From Pectobacterium carotovorum (GTDB lineage Bacteria; Pseudomonadota; Gammaproteobacteria; Enterobacterales; Enterobacteriaceae), in NCBI GenBank assembly GCA_016415585.1, contig CP066552.1:4464001-4528000 (forward strand): a stretch of DNA of 64,000 nucleotides, given 5' to 3'. The notes beneath the pieces are model-generated. The model saw only the letters and a list, made by a program, of their open reading frames with translations. It was not told where the DNA came from and searched no databases. The position numbers were made by a program, and so were the translations under genes. Every line of letters begins with the position of its first letter. Within the stretch, counting starts at the first letter, position 1. This document shows, one piece after another, positions 52,988 through 63,962 of this stretch.

Positions 52988-54325
52988 ATGAAGCATTTCT
53001 TGCTGAGTTTATTATTCTTAATCGCCGCCGTAAGCCAGACTGCAATAGCCAGCGATATTGTTTTAGGCGCAGATATTGTTTTAGGCGTCGATCGGGAAGA
53101 TATCTATGGGCCACAGCTTGCCAATAAGCGTGTAGGGTTAATGGTCAATCAAAGTTCGCTAAATAAGGAAGGCCAACACACCATTGATAAATTGCTGGGC
53201 GAACAGGATAAATATGGCTTTAAGGTGACGGCAATATTTTCCGTTGAACACGGTCTGCGCGGCAAAGCGGAAACCGGTTTGGGTGATAATAACTATACGG
53301 ATGCCAAAACCGGCCTGCCGATAATATCGCTTTATGGCAAAGACGGAGATGGTCGCGCTCGCGCCCATCCTACCGAAGAGCAGTTATCCAATGTCGATAT
53401 CGTAGTTTACGATTTGCAGGATGTGGGCGTGCGCTTTTATACCTACACCGTTTCCCTACACCACATGCTCGAAAGCCTGCAGCAGTATCATAAGCAGCTA
53501 ATGATTTTCGATAGGCCAAACCCGCTCGGCAAATATGTCTACGGCCCGATTATGGAGGAGGAAAATATCTCTGGCATCGGCATGCACCCAGTGCCAATGG
53601 TACACGGCCTGACTTCTGGGGAATTCGCCCGCATGATCGTGGGTGAAGGCTGGCTGACACATTTCGATGACAGGAGCTGGAAGTCCTTCGGCAACAAGGC
53701 GTATCAGTTTCCTGAGCAGGATCTTAAGGTGATTGAGATGACGAATTACAGCCACGATGCGTCGTATTCACTGCCAGTTCCCCCCTCTCCTAACCTGCGC
53801 AGAGACCTGTCGGTCCAGCTCTATCCATCCCTAGGATTGTTTGAAGCGACCAGCGTGAATACTGGCAGAGGGTCGGATCATCCATTTGAACAACTCGGCT
53901 TTCCGAACCGCCAATTCTACGTCAACACCTGCTACCACGTAGACGGCAATCAACAAAAATTAGGCTGGCCACAGGCTGGGAAAGAGGTGTGCGGCCAGCG
54001 GTTCAGCACCGCAGAGCTGGATTCTGTGAGGCCGACGATCCGTTATTTTGTCGACTGGCGCATGCGTTTTAAAGAGGCGGGATACGCAGTGGCGGTAACA
54101 CCGGAACAAGAAGCAAATTATCTGGACTATCAGGAACAGGCGTTCTTACTGCGCCCCACTTGGCTTGCAAAACTCACGGGCACCAGCGAACTGCCTGTTT
54201 TGCTGATCGAAACCGACGAGAAAAAACTCACCCTAGATGAAACCGTCGCGTTTATTGAATCACACTGGCAATCGGGCATTGACAAGTATATGAAACTACG
54301 AGAGAAGTACAGAATCTATCACTAA
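52988..54325 (+). CDS. namZ: exported exo-β-N-acetylmuramidase (NamZ / DUF1343)
   Basis: 445 aa with a signal peptide (LLSLLFLIAAVSQTAIA). DUF1343 fold: RVGLMVNQSSLNKEG, FSVEHGLRGKAETG with a likely catalytic Glu-His, VYDLQDVGVRFYTYT and PMVHGLTSGEFARM. The founding member from Bacillus removes non-reducing-end MurNAc. A direct 18-bp duplication gives DIVLGADIVLGVD just after the signal peptide. Last gene of the exported operon. Confidence 0.87.
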   Translation: MKHFLLSLLFLIAAVSQTAIASDIVLGADIVLGVDREDIYGPQLANKRVGLMVNQSSLNKEGQHTIDKLLGEQDKYGFKVTAIFSVEHGLRGKAETGLGDNNYTDAKTGLPIISLYGKDGDGRARAHPTEEQLSNVDIVVYDLQDVGVRFYTYTVSLHHMLESLQQYHKQLMIFDRPNPLGKYVYGPIMEEENISGIGMHPVPMVHGLTSGEFARMIVGEGWLTHFDDRSWKSFGNKAYQFPEQDLKVIEMTNYSHDASYSLPVPPSPNLRRDLSVQLYPSLGLFEATSVNTGRGSDHPFEQLGFPNRQFYVNTCYHVDGNQQKLGWPQAGKEVCGQRFSTAELDSVRPTIRYFVDWRMRFKEAGYAVAVTPEQEANYLDYQEQAFLLRPTWLAKLTGTSELPVLLIETDEKKLTLDETVAFIESHWQSGIDKYMKLREKYRIYH

Positions 54326-54577
54326 TCCCACGTTGACGTTTGGAGTAGAACAGGCTGCCCCATTTATGGGACAAGTAAACGTTAAGCCAGATACCAACGA
54401 AGGCACCGCGTAGCGGCATAATTCTCGGCAAAGGCCAAGGGTCACGGGGCGAGCAGCGCTTAAGTCGCCCCGTGTCGGGCGCGTGCTACGAGGTAGCATG
54501 AAAATAACGACATTACCGCGCACGAAACCGTCTCGGCGTCCGCATAAAATGGACGAAGAGACAGAGGAGCTGCTTTC
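54326..54577. other. 252-bp intergenic region with two hairpins
   Basis: CACGGGGCGA / TCGCCCCGTG (54443-54474) and TGCTAC GAG GTAGCA (54484-54498). No T tracts, and the sequence is GC-rich compared with namZ; it looks like a repeat-type insertion, though its family is not known to me. Confidence 0.5.
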
Positions 54578-55540
54578 TTAGAACAGTTTTTTCGCTGTAT
54601 CCAGCCAATCGCCTTTGAAAGGACGCTTCATGTTCTCAATCGCATCAACGATGTCGTGGTGCACCATTTTCTCATTCTGGATACCGACACAGCGGCCGCC
54701 GTAGCCCTGCTGTAGCAGCTCAATAGAGTAGGCGCCCATGCGTGAGGCCAGAATACGGTCATAGGCAACCGGCGAGCCGCCGCGCTGAATATGGCCAAGT
54801 ACGGTCGCACGGGTTTCGCGTCCCGTTTCTTTTTCAATGTATTTCGCTAATTCATCGACGTCGCACACCAGTTCGGTGATCGCCACAATCGCATGCTTTT
54901 TGCCTTTTTCGATGCCCGCTTTGATTTCACAGACCAGATCTTCCGGGCTGAATGGCACTTCCGGCAGAACGATGAACTCACAGCCGCCGGCAATCGCCGC
55001 CGCCAGCGTCAGGTCGCCGCAGTGGCGTCCCATCACTTCAACAATGGAAATACGCTGGTGTGAAGAGGAGGTATCGCGCAGGCGGTCAATCGCTTCCAGC
55101 ACGGTTTCCAGCGCGGTAAAGTAACCGATGGTGTAGTCCGTACCCGCGACGTCGTTATCGATCGTGCCGGGCAAGCCGATACAAGGGAAACCCATTTCAG
55201 TCAGACGCTTGGCACCCATATAGGAACCGTCACCGCCGATAACGACCAGCGCATCCAGGCCGCGTCTTTTCATATTTTCCACGCAGACCTGACGCACCGC
55301 TTCATCACGGAACTGCGGGAAACGCGCGGAACCCAAGAATGTGCCGCCACGGTTAATCACATCCGATACGCTGTAGCGATCCAACTGCTCCATGCGATCT
55401 TCGTACAAGCCCTGATAGCCATCATAAATGCCATAAATTTCCAGCCCTTCCGATAGTGCAGCGCGAACCACACCACGAATTGCCGCATTCATACCTGGTG
55501 CATCGCCACCGCTCGTCAACACTCCGATTCTTCTAATCAT
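54578..55540 (-). CDS. pfkA: ATP-dependent 6-phosphofructokinase I
   Basis: 320 aa, as in E. coli. ATP-binding [18 protein letters not shown] and [10 protein letters not shown]; catalytic Asp in [15 protein letters not shown]. It phosphorylates fructose-6-phosphate and is activated by ADP and inhibited by PEP in the family. The upstream region is shared with the end of fieF. Confidence 0.97.
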   Translation of the reverse strand: MIRRIGVLTSGGDAPGMNAAIRGVVRAALSEGLEIYGIYDGYQGLYEDRMEQLDRYSVSDVINRGGTFLGSARFPQFRDEAVRQVCVENMKRRGLDALVVIGGDGSYMGAKRLTEMGFPCIGLPGTIDNDVAGTDYTIGYFTALETVLEAIDRLRDTSSSHQRISIVEVMGRHCGDLTLAAAIAGGCEFIVLPEVPFSPEDLVCEIKAGIEKGKKHAIVAITELVCDVDELAKYIEKETGRETRATVLGHIQRGGSPVAYDRILASRMGAYSIELLQQGYGGRCVGIQNEKMVHHDIVDAIENMKRPFKGDWLDTAKKLF

Positions 55541-55746
55541 GACAACCTCTGGACTTGTAGATGTAATTTTGCAGGATTCTTCTATCGTAAATTCACCGCC
55601 GCCGTGAAACAGGCAGCAACGCCTTATTCTTTTATTAGCATATTATAACAAACACCCGAAGCTGAATTGATTCAGGTCAGGCTAAATTGTGCATAAATTT
55701 TCATGGCGTATCACGTTTTTAACATAAAATGCTGAAACCTGGCCGA

Positions 55747-56649
55747 CTACGCCGTCAATCTGCCACGCTGATTTTCCGGCACGGCAGAAACTGGATCCTG
55801 ATGGATAATAATATCGGCACCCGGAAACTGTTCACGTAATGCCTGCTCCAGATCGTCTGCAATTTGATGTGCCTGTACCAGCGGCAGTGTGTCATCCATT
55901 TCCAGATGCAGTTGAATAAAGCGCGTTGGGCCGGAACGTCGGGTACGCAACGCATGTGCGCCGCGAATGCCCGGCCAGTTCACAATCACCTCAGCAATAG
56001 CGCGATGCTCGTCCTCTGGCAGGGCGCGATCCAACAGCGACTGCACGGCGTCATACCCCATGCGTAACGCGCTATATAAAATATAGCCGCCAATACCCAA
56101 TGCAAACAGGGAGTCGGCGCGCGTAATGCCTTTCCAACTGAGCGCCAGCGCTACCAGAATCGCGCCGTTCATCAACAGATCGGACTGATAATGCAGCATG
56201 TCCGCACGAACCGCCTGACTGTGCGTACGCTTCACGACCCAGCGCTGGAACGATACCAGCAGCAGCGTGGCCACCAGCGCAATGAGCGTCACCCACATGC
56301 CCACTTCCGGCGCGTGCAGCGTCTGCGGCTCCAGCGAGTGTTGCAGCCCCGTCAGGATCAGGAACAGCGCCGAGCCAGAGATAAACATGCTCTGCGCCAG
56401 CGCGGCCAGCGATTCTGCCTTACCGTGGCCGAACGCATGTTCAGTATCCGCCGGTTGCAGCGAATAGCGCACCACCAGCAGGTTCACCAGCGACGCGGCG
56501 ATATCCACCAGCGAATCAACCAGCGACGCCAGCAGGCTCACCGAGCCAGTGTGCCACCAGGCAAACACCTTCATTATGAACAGCACCAGCGCCACGGCCG
56601 TTGCGCTCACAGCGGCCAGCGTAACCAGACGCGCATAGTGTGGATTCAT
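55747..56649 (-). CDS. fieF: ferrous iron / zinc efflux protein FieF
   Basis: 300 aa from ATG 56649; the one at 56652 adds a single Met. Cation diffusion facilitator with six helices and the metal-site motifs [12 protein letters not shown] and [10 protein letters not shown], then the C-terminal cytoplasmic domain with [10 protein letters not shown]. It exports Fe2+ and Zn2+ using the proton gradient. It precedes pfkA, as in E. coli, but cpxP is absent upstream. Confidence 0.95.
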   Translation of the reverse strand: MNPHYARLVTLAAVSATAVALVLFIMKVFAWWHTGSVSLLASLVDSLVDIAASLVNLLVVRYSLQPADTEHAFGHGKAESLAALAQSMFISGSALFLILTGLQHSLEPQTLHAPEVGMWVTLIALVATLLLVSFQRWVVKRTHSQAVRADMLHYQSDLLMNGAILVALALSWKGITRADSLFALGIGGYILYSALRMGYDAVQSLLDRALPEDEHRAIAEVIVNWPGIRGAHALRTRRSGPTRFIQLHLEMDDTLPLVQAHQIADDLEQALREQFPGADIIIHQDPVSAVPENQRGRLTA

Positions 56650-56710
56650 CATGCCCTCACGTAAGACGATGCCCTTACCTACAATAACTAGCTCAGGTCG
56701 TCGCTTGTAT

Positions 56711-57898
56711 TCAGTTCGTTAATGACGTTTTTAACACACGGGAATAGCGGACAAACGTAAAAATACAGCACACGGTCGCCAGTATCGCCATCGCCGCGCC
56801 AATAAAGCCGATGTCAAGCAAACCCAAATGGACAATCACCTGATTGCCCAGCAGCGCACCGCCGCCGATCCCAATGTTATAAATTCCCGAATAGAGCGCC
56901 ATTGCTACGTCGGTGGCATCCGACGCCAGCGTCAACACCTTGACCTGCATGCCCAGGCTTAGCGCCATAATGGCGATGCCCCAGACGATACACAGCGTCG
57001 ACAGGCTCCAGCCGCTGAATGACAAAGGCAGCAAGAGCAGTAAACACACCGCCAGAAACGCGAACGAGACAATCAGGAAGCCCGCCGGATATTTGCTGCT
57101 GTAGCGGCTGAACAGCATGCTGCCAATGATGCCAGCACCGCCAAAAACCAGTAGCAAGATGGTGGTGAAATTTTCACTCAACAACGCCACTTTCTGGATA
57201 AACGGCTCAATATAACTGTAGGCGGTAAAATGCGCCGTCACGATCATCACAGTCAGGCCGTACACGCACAGCAGCGCCGGACGTTTAAGCAGGAGAGGCA
57301 AACTCTTCAACGAACCGGAATTACTGCTCGGCAGCACAGGCAGCAGCCGCATCAGGCCCAGCATAATTCCCGCAGCGATCAGACCAATAAGGACAAACGT
57401 CACACGCCAGCCCAGATACTGCCCGACCACACGTCCCAGCGGTAACCCTAGTACCAGCGCCAGCGCCGTGCCGGTCGCCAGCAAGCTTAATGCCTGCGCT
57501 TTTTTGTCCGCCGGTGCCAGACGCACCACCAGCGATGCCGTAATCGACCAGAACACCGCATGAGCCAGCGCCACGCCGATACGGGCGATAACCAGCACCC
57601 AATAGTTCCAGGCCAGACCGGACAACACATTGCTGACAGCGAACAGGATAAAGATTTTGATCAGCAGGCTGCGTCGCTCCATATCGCTGGACATCAGCAT
57701 GCAGGGCAGCGACATCAGCCCAACCACCCAGGCGTAAATCGTGATGATCAGCCCAACCTGCGCGGCGCTCATGGAAAAGCTGGCAGCGATATCTGACAAC
57801 AACGCGACAGGGGCAAATTCAGCGGTGTTAAAAATGAAGGCCGCCAGAGAAAGGCTGACGACGCGTAACCAGGCGGTCGAACGGGAAGAACGGGTCAT
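56711..57898 (-). CDS. sotB: sugar efflux transporter SotB (MFS)
   Basis: 395 aa with twelve membrane segments. Strong likeness to E. coli Sot[59 protein letters not shown] and [13 protein letters not shown]. It exports arabinose/IPTG-like sugars and may limit sugar stress. 58 bp upstream of fieF on the same strand. Confidence 0.92.
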   Translation of the reverse strand: MTRSSRSTAWLRVVSLSLAAFIFNTAEFAPVALLSDIAASFSMSAAQVGLIITIYAWVVGLMSLPCMLMSSDMERRSLLIKIFILFAVSNVLSGLAWNYWVLVIARIGVALAHAVFWSITASLVVRLAPADKKAQALSLLATGTALALVLGLPLGRVVGQYLGWRVTFVLIGLIAAGIMLGLMRLLPVLPSSNSGSLKSLPLLLKRPALLCVYGLTVMIVTAHFTAYSYIEPFIQKVALLSENFTTILLLVFGGAGIIGSMLFSRYSSKYPAGFLIVSFAFLAVCLLLLLPLSFSGWSLSTLCIVWGIAIMALSLGMQVKVLTLASDATDVAMALYSGIYNIGIGGGALLGNQVIVHLGLLDIGFIGAAMAILATVCCIFTFVRYSRVLKTSLTN

Positions 57899-58192
57899 GG
57901 TATTGATATCAAAAGTTAAAATAAAAGAATGCGCCCCCTGTCGTGGCAGAGGCTAACGCGATGAAGCAATGGTACAGGGAAAGTATGACATCACCGTGTA
58001 ATCGGCGAGCGGCCAAAGGTGTTTCAGCGTGCTTTTATGAGGATGTCAGCCAAAAGCCTGAAGACAGGTAAGGGAACATTCATGAGCATCATTTTTGGTG
58101 CTCATATTCTACGCTTTACTACTCCCTTACGCTGTCTTTTTTCGCGCTTTTCTTGCTCTGCTTTGTATCCGGTTTCTATCGGGAAAATGGCG
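57899..58192. other. intergenic region between sotB and the yeh-like operon
   Basis: 294 bp. Contains ATGAGCA / TGCTCAT (58082-58105) with a T-rich loop, possibly the end of the yeh-like transcript. Nothing else seen. Confidence 0.45.
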
Positions 58193-60265
58193 TTACGCCG
58201 TTGAAGACCGGCGTAGCACAATCGGTAACCCGTTTTGAAAACGCTGAAGCCTGTCGCAAAGAAAGACGATCCGCAGCAGGCTCTCCACTTCCGGCTGGGG
58301 TTGCGCTAAATAGTGCGACAACGCGTTTTCAACGAGCGTTAAGCCCAGCTCATTGGCCGTTTTCATGCTGTGTTGCAACTGCTCTCTTTGCGTTGAGGTT
58401 AAATGCCGGCGTCCGGTGCAGGCCTGCGCGTCCAGCACATCAATAATTGGGTGACAAACCCGCTGTACCAGCGTGGGCAAGGGACGCTGCGCCGTTTTAC
58501 GCTGCTTTCTCTCCGCAAATAGCGTTTGAATATGGCTAATAAAACTGGGCACGGTTTTCTTGGTCTTGATGGCCTGAAAATCTAAACAAAACGCGGTCAC
58601 CGCGCGGCCATCACTCACCAAGAGAGAATAGGGATGGAGATCAATGTCATTCCCACGGCGACGGGGCTGCACCAGCACCGCTACAATCGCCCACTTTTGC
58701 TGAGTGGCCTGTTTGAGCCTGTCTATGCGCTGATGCTGCGTTTTTTCCCAGTTTAAGCTCAGATACAGCGCATTATCCGCGTCATCAAAGACCGGCCAGA
58801 CCACACGCTGCTCCACCTCATTCCAGACGACAGGTTCATAGCGGTTTACATGCAGCAGCAGAGGCTGTGGGTAATCCTGATTCTCTTGCTCAAAATAGTG
58901 AAACAGCTGCGACCAGTCGGCAATGCCGCACGTCGATTTACACTTTGCATAAGCGGCGGCAGGCCACGGCGAGCCCTCAAGATTCGCGTAACTGTCGCCG
59001 CCTGCGGCCAATTTCCCGTCGTCAGAAAAACGCGGGTGGTGCAGCGTAAAGGGAGCGCGCATGATGTGTTCGCCCAGCTGTTTCCACATCGCCAGCCCCT
59101 GCCACACGCCCTGCTGGCTAAACGTCACATCATGGTAATCGGCCCGCGCTTGCGTACAGTGCACTAATTGCTGATTTTCACTATCCCAAAATGAAAAGGT
59201 GGCACCGCGCGCACCGCCTTCGGTGACCCACCACTGCGCCCCCAATGGTACAAGCGATAAGGCTTCAGGCTGTTGTTGATATTGCCGCCGTACCTGCCCG
59301 CGCAGGTGCAGCAAGCGCTCAGGCGTCGCCTGCTCAAGCTGGTATAGATACGCCGACAGACGGGCAATGAACAGCAGCACATCACGTTCTTCCAGACTGT
59401 AATGCCTGTCCGCTAATAGACTGACCTGTCCGCTCACATTGCGCAGGTAGCCCGCCAGCCGAGGCAATCCTTCCGCACGCGCGGACATATTCAGCAAGTG
59501 AAGCTGTCGCGCACTGCTTTTACTGATGTGCGATAACCCCTGATTCATGATGTCCTGGATAAACGCATTAAGCGTAGCAATCAGCGTACGTTCATCGGCA
59601 TGGAGCGCCCGCACCTGTGTTTCCTGAGTCAGACAATCCGCTGGCCACGGCCAGACGCGCTGACTGGCGGTAAAGAGGCAGGCAATGGCGGCAAGGTGCA
59701 AGGCAGGCTGCTTCTCCCGCAAGAAATCCGACAACATGCCAGCAAATCCCGCTCCAGCCAGATAGATAACGGGGCTTTCCAGCATCGGCAGGTGAATTTT
59801 AAGCTGGTTGGATAGCGATTCCGTCCTCACCGATTCTTCCGCCCACATCTGAACAAATCGCGCGGCATGCCGCGTTTGCCCTTTGCCGACCTGCTTCATT
59901 AACGTCTCAGGATCAAGCTGTAAGATCTCGGCAAGCACGTCTATTGGTGGTGCGGTGGTTTCCTCAGAGAGGGGCGAGGCCTGCTCCGCACCGCCTTCAG
60001 CATGGGCTTGTACCCACAGCACCGCCGCCAAAATGTGCTTACAGCAGCCCGAGGCTGGACAATCGCACCGCGCGGTTTGTATTCCCTGCGCATTCAGCAC
60101 CACCTGCTGACCATCGCTGACAAAATGCCCTTCTTGCTCAGAATCGGTCACCAGCGTCACTTTGTCGCCAGCCAGATCTTTTTTTGCCCGACGCAGCAAA
60201 CCGACATTCGCAAAAACGCTCAGCGCATCGTCATCATAATTTAGATAAAGGGATTGCCAGCTCAT
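58193..60265 (-). CDS. yehQ: SWIM zinc-finger protein (YehQ-like)
   Basis: 690 aa from ATG 60265 (GGAGGTG upstream). The SWIM finger CDCPASGCCKH (C67-x-C69-x5-C75-x-H77) lies near the N-terminus. The remainder is a large region with no enzyme motif I recognise. The start overlaps the vWA gene's stop (ATGA), so translation is coupled. Order SWIM, vWA, DUF5682, ATPase equals yehQ, yehP, yehM, yehL of E. coli. SWIM domains bind nucleic acids or proteins; role unknown. Confidence 0.87.
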   Translation of the reverse strand: MSWQSLYLNYDDDALSVFANVGLLRRAKKDLAGDKVTLVTDSEQEGHFVSDGQQVVLNAQGIQTARCDCPASGCCKHILAAVLWVQAHAEGGAEQASPLSEETTAPPIDVLAEILQLDPETLMKQVGKGQTRHAARFVQMWAEESVRTESLSNQLKIHLPMLESPVIYLAGAGFAGMLSDFLREKQPALHLAAIACLFTASQRVWPWPADCLTQETQVRALHADERTLIATLNAFIQDIMNQGLSHISKSSARQLHLLNMSARAEGLPRLAGYLRNVSGQVSLLADRHYSLEERDVLLFIARLSAYLYQLEQATPERLLHLRGQVRRQYQQQPEALSLVPLGAQWWVTEGGARGATFSFWDSENQQLVHCTQARADYHDVTFSQQGVWQGLAMWKQLGEHIMRAPFTLHHPRFSDDGKLAAGGDSYANLEGSPWPAAAYAKCKSTCGIADWSQLFHYFEQENQDYPQPLLLHVNRYEPVVWNEVEQRVVWPVFDDADNALYLSLNWEKTQHQRIDRLKQATQQKWAIVAVLVQPRRRGNDIDLHPYSLLVSDGRAVTAFCLDFQAIKTKKTVPSFISHIQTLFAERKQRKTAQRPLPTLVQRVCHPIIDVLDAQACTGRRHLTSTQREQLQHSMKTANELGLTLVENALSHYLAQPQPEVESLLRIVFLCDRLQRFQNGLPIVLRRSSTA

Positions 60266-61413
60266 CGCATCACCTCCGCCAGCCATTGCGCAAAGTGCTC
60301 CGGCGTCAGCGCCGCAACATGCATGCCGCGATCGGCCAATTTTTGCCCGATTGCGGTGTCGTATACCGGCTGTGCGGCATCATCAAGCGCCGCAAGCCCT
60401 AACAGCGTGATCTGCTGACTGTGCATGCGTTGCACGCAGCTGAGCAGGCGATTCAGCGCGCCGCCTTCTTCAAAATCGCTGATTAACGTCACGATGGTGC
60501 GTTTCGGGTTTTGTACTTGCTGCTCACAGTACTGCATCGCCTTCGCAATATTCGTCCCGCCCCCCAGTTGCACCGTCATCAGCACGTCAACCGGATCGTG
60601 GGCAAGATGCGATAAATCAACCACCTGTGTATCAAATACAATCAGTGAAACCCGTACCGCAGGCAATGCCGCCAGAATGCTGGCGCAGACCGCCGCATAC
60701 ATCACTGAACTGGACATCGAAGCACTTTGGTCGACGCACAAAATGACATCCCACGGCATATGCCGCTGCATGCGTGAATTAAAATGCGGTGTTTCAATGA
60801 CCAGCCGATTCTTCTCACGATCAAAATGCTTAAGATTGGCTGCAATCGTGGCACGCCAGTCGAAATTTTGACTGCTGGGAATCGGTGAACGTCGGAATCG
60901 ATTACGGCGACCGGTGAGCGCATTCGTAAACGTCGGCCTCAGCGTGCGTAATATCTCATCGACCACCTTGCGAATAATGTCGCGCACCGCCTCACGCGTT
61001 TCTTCATTCATCCGTCCCCGTAAACTCAATAGCGCCTTAGCGAGCGCGGGCGTGGGCTCCATCGCTTGCAGAGCCTGCGGGTCGTTGAATAAATGCGAGA
61101 TTTCATAGCGTGAAATCGCTTGCGATTGCATTCGTTCAAACGTGCTGCTGGGGAACAATTTACGCGCCTGATTGAGCCAGTTAACCGCCGTTAGCTGAGA
61201 CTGATCCAAAGAGCCGTGCCGTCCTCCTTCCTGCTTAAGCCCACGACGCTGATATTCACGGCGATAGAGATAATCCAGAGTACGCTCGACTTTCAGGTCA
61301 TGTGCGTCAAAGGCCGCTTTACCTAATGCCTCGTCGGCATAGTGGCCCAGAATCAATCGCCAGCGTTTGCCGTTTTTTTCTTTATCATCAGACTGCGGAT
61401 CTTGCGCACTCAT
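60262..61413 (-). CDS. yehP: von Willebrand A (CoxE-like) protein (YehP-like)
   Basis: 383 aa. The vWA domain (~220-383) has the metal-ion-dependent adhesion motif D228-x-S230-x-S232 (VDQSASMS), the MIDAS Thr in GGGTNIAKAM and Asp in LISDFEEGG. The N-terminal half is helical. MoxR-type ATPases commonly work with such vWA partners in assembling or remodelling target complexes. Overlaps both neighbours by 4 bp. Confidence 0.88.
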   Translation of the reverse strand: MSAQDPQSDDKEKNGKRWRLILGHYADEALGKAAFDAHDLKVERTLDYLYRREYQRRGLKQEGGRHGSLDQSQLTAVNWLNQARKLFPSSTFERMQSQAISRYEISHLFNDPQALQAMEPTPALAKALLSLRGRMNEETREAVRDIIRKVVDEILRTLRPTFTNALTGRRNRFRRSPIPSSQNFDWRATIAANLKHFDREKNRLVIETPHFNSRMQRHMPWDVILCVDQSASMSSSVMYAAVCASILAALPAVRVSLIVFDTQVVDLSHLAHDPVDVLMTVQLGGGTNIAKAMQYCEQQVQNPKRTIVTLISDFEEGGALNRLLSCVQRMHSQQITLLGLAALDDAAQPVYDTAIGQKLADRGMHVAALTPEHFAQWLAEVMR

Positions 61414-63962
61414 CGGGCTGCACCCTTCTCTTTTTCATACCATGACAGTAAATCGTTTTCCGCCAGCTGCTGTTTCAGCTTTTGGTTTAACTGCATCGTC
61501 TGGAGCATCTCCTGCTCCGTGAAATCCATTTGCCAAAGATGCATTTCCGGCTCAGAGAAACCACATTGTTCAGCGATATAGTTCGCTAACGTCGCATTCT
61601 GCTTCGGCGTGAGTTGGCTGAAGGCAAAGCGCAGGTCGGGCAACACGTGCAGAAAACGATCATCATCCCACTGCGACATCAGCGCGTTTAACTTATCGAC
61701 CAAACGCGGGGTTTTGATAATGAGCTCAGGGGCGGCACGCATTAACCCCACAAAATAGCGAACCGCCTGCTCAGGGTCGCTACCCTGACTAAAGACGTTC
61801 GATAGATGGTCATCAAGCGTTTGCTCATCAATTTCATCACCGAGATAGCGCAGCGCATCAACCGCCCCTTTTAACAAAGGCACGTCCTTTAACGCTGGGG
61901 CGATCTGCTGCAATTGGTGGTAAAAATCGCGACTGGCGGTACTGGAGGGATCGAGCGTAGGCATAAATTCAATCAGCTCACGCAAGGCAAGCAATGCGGT
62001 AAAATGTTCTTCCTGCTGTGACTCATCACCCGCGGTGATGGTCGGTAAGCAAAACAACGTCTGTGGAACCAGCTTAAACAGCAGCTGAGTTAACTCAGGC
62101 TGATTACGTAAGCCAAGAAAGTCACGCCCGCGCCAGAGATGAATCAGGCTATGCCCGCATTCAACGAGCGAACTTAACCGAAAATCGTTGTTTATATCGT
62201 CATGCAATAAACGGAATAGCCCGGCTACACGCGACGGTAATCCCAACAGTGCCGCCTGAATCAGCACACGCACCGCATTCTTGCTTGACCGATTCTGCCC
62301 CTGTTCCTCTAGCTGCTTTTCCAAATAGAGTAATTTATCGATGGCAATCGCTTCGAGCTGGCTTCCCTTCTCCGAGAGCGTAATCAATCGCCCTTCGATC
62401 GACGGTGTCCACGCATAGTGCCACTCTTCAAATAGTAGGTCGAGATTGTGACCACCCAAAAAATCAGGGCCATTACTGCGCGTCGCAAAACCCACTTCAA
62501 GGAAGCTCAACAGATGAAGAAAGCGGCTGCGGGCACGATGCTGCGGGTTGCGATAGATATCCAAACGGCTCAGTTTGACGAGCGTATCATCAAGTTTAAA
62601 GCGGTGATATTTCGCTAACCGATAGGTTTCATCAACCAGCGGAGGTGTTGCACTGCCTGCTGGGATTTGCCCTAACGCATGACCGGAAAACGCCTTTTTG
62701 ATCTCAAGCCACAGATCGCTTTGCGCATCATCAATGCTGCCTTTGATAAAACTACTTTGTAGCCCATCCAGCAGGTCATAACGACCGGGGCCTTCATGCC
62801 CGCGCAATGCCGCTAAGCGAACACTCTGTTCTACCGCATTTTTTACCGTGATGTAGCTGGGGGGATCGTCAAAAGATTTAGCGCGGAGCAGGCTGGCAAC
62901 TTCAGACAAAAAACGCATCCCCATGTTATTGCGGTGTTCCTGCGTCGTGAGCGCTCGCCCCGTTTTATCGCCCCGCTGCGCCATGAGCATCTGCCAGCTT
63001 CGCTGATAGTACGCGGGCGCAGGCATACCGGAGGCATACCCATTGAGCGCATCTAATCGGTCAAAGCTGTAGCGGATGAGCCACGCACTGTCGTTTTCCG
63101 CCTGCTTCAGCTGTTTTTGGTACTGCTTCTTCGCCGCATCCGTGAAGGCATTGAACGATTTAGCGTCGTGAGACAGCCCTTCGAGCAGCGCCAGCGAATG
63201 AAAACCGCCGGTGACGACCAGAATTTTCCCCGTTGGATGTTCAGCACGAACCTGCATGATAGCGGCGAGCATATGCGCCTCACGCTGTGCAGATCCCTCC
63301 GCTTCCAAAACCTGAGGCTCATAGTCCAGTCGCGCCAATGCACACCAGACTAACGTATCGCGGAAAAGCTGTTGCCAGTTGGTCAGCGCCTCAATCGAAC
63401 GTAATTCAAATAAATGCTCCCACAAATCATCGTGATCGCGGCAATAGCATTTTTTTGCGAGTGCCGAGATAAACTGGCTGTGGGCGAGATAACGTTCCGC
63501 TTGCAGGCTCTGGCTGACGTCATTCTGACGTTCCTCAATCGCGATTTGTTCAACCCACGGCAAATCAATAAAACGCAGCGTCGCGTTGTGACGATGCCCC
63601 GCATGCAGCGCAACCCATTCAGGCGAGTAGTCACAAAAAGGGAAAAAAGCGCTGCGCGTGGTCGCTTGCGGCGTTTCGCCCTCTTGCGACTCGCGGGCTT
63701 GAAAGTCAGCCTGTCCCATCACCGCGATAGGGGGTTTCGCGTCAGGGTGAAGCAAATCGGGCAACAGGTGATTAAAACTGACCGGTGCCTCAATCAGAAT
63801 GTGATCAGGCTGGATATCATCAATCAATGACAGCAGACCATAGGCACACGCTGGGCTATGGTGGCGAACCGGCGCAAAATAGATCTGCTGCGACTGCAAA
63901 AAATCCCATGTTGCCAGCGCCTGCTCCATCCGTGCGGGCAACACAATGTTCGAGAGACTCAC
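61410..63962 (-). CDS. yehM: DUF5682 family protein (YehM-like)
   Basis: 850 aa from a GTG at 63962 overlapping the upstream stop (GTGA). The N-terminal region has APVRHHSPACAYGL (residues ~30-43) and, further on, LVVTGGFHSLALLEGL; this pair recalls TraB/ChaN-like folds and may form a metal or active site (inference). The long C-terminal part is helical. Longer than E. coli YehM (about 760 aa). Function unknown. Confidence 0.83.
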   Translation of the reverse strand: MSLSNIVLPARMEQALATWDFLQSQQIYFAPVRHHSPACAYGLLSLIDDIQPDHILIEAPVSFNHLLPDLLHPDAKPPIAVMGQADFQARESQEGETPQATTRSAFFPFCDYSPEWVALHAGHRHNATLRFIDLPWVEQIAIEERQNDVSQSLQAERYLAHSQFISALAKKCYCRDHDDLWEHLFELRSIEALTNWQQLFRDTLVWCALARLDYEPQVLEAEGSAQREAHMLAAIMQVRAEHPTGKILVVTGGFHSLALLEGLSHDAKSFNAFTDAAKKQYQKQLKQAENDSAWLIRYSFDRLDALNGYASGMPAPAYYQRSWQMLMAQRGDKTGRALTTQEHRNNMGMRFLSEVASLLRAKSFDDPPSYITVKNAVEQSVRLAALRGHEGPGRYDLLDGLQSSFIKGSIDDAQSDLWLEIKKAFSGHALGQIPAGSATPPLVDETYRLAKYHRFKLDDTLVKLSRLDIYRNPQHRARSRFLHLLSFLEVGFATRSNGPDFLGGHNLDLLFEEWHYAWTPSIEGRLITLSEKGSQLEAIAIDKLLYLEKQLEEQGQNRSSKNAVRVLIQAALLGLPSRVAGLFRLLHDDINNDFRLSSLVECGHSLIHLWRGRDFLGLRNQPELTQLLFKLVPQTLFCLPTITAGDESQQEEHFTALLALRELIEFMPTLDPSSTASRDFYHQLQQIAPALKDVPLLKGAVDALRYLGDEIDEQTLDDHLSNVFSQGSDPEQAVRYFVGLMRAAPELIIKTPRLVDKLNALMSQWDDDRFLHVLPDLRFAFSQLTPKQNATLANYIAEQCGFSEPEMHLWQMDFTEQEMLQTMQLNQKLKQQLAENDLLSWYEKEKGAAR

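Noticed and set aside
54443..54498. Rho-independent terminators after namZ or pfkA
   Set aside because: The two hairpins lack T tracts on either strand; kept only as an unexplained repeat-like region.
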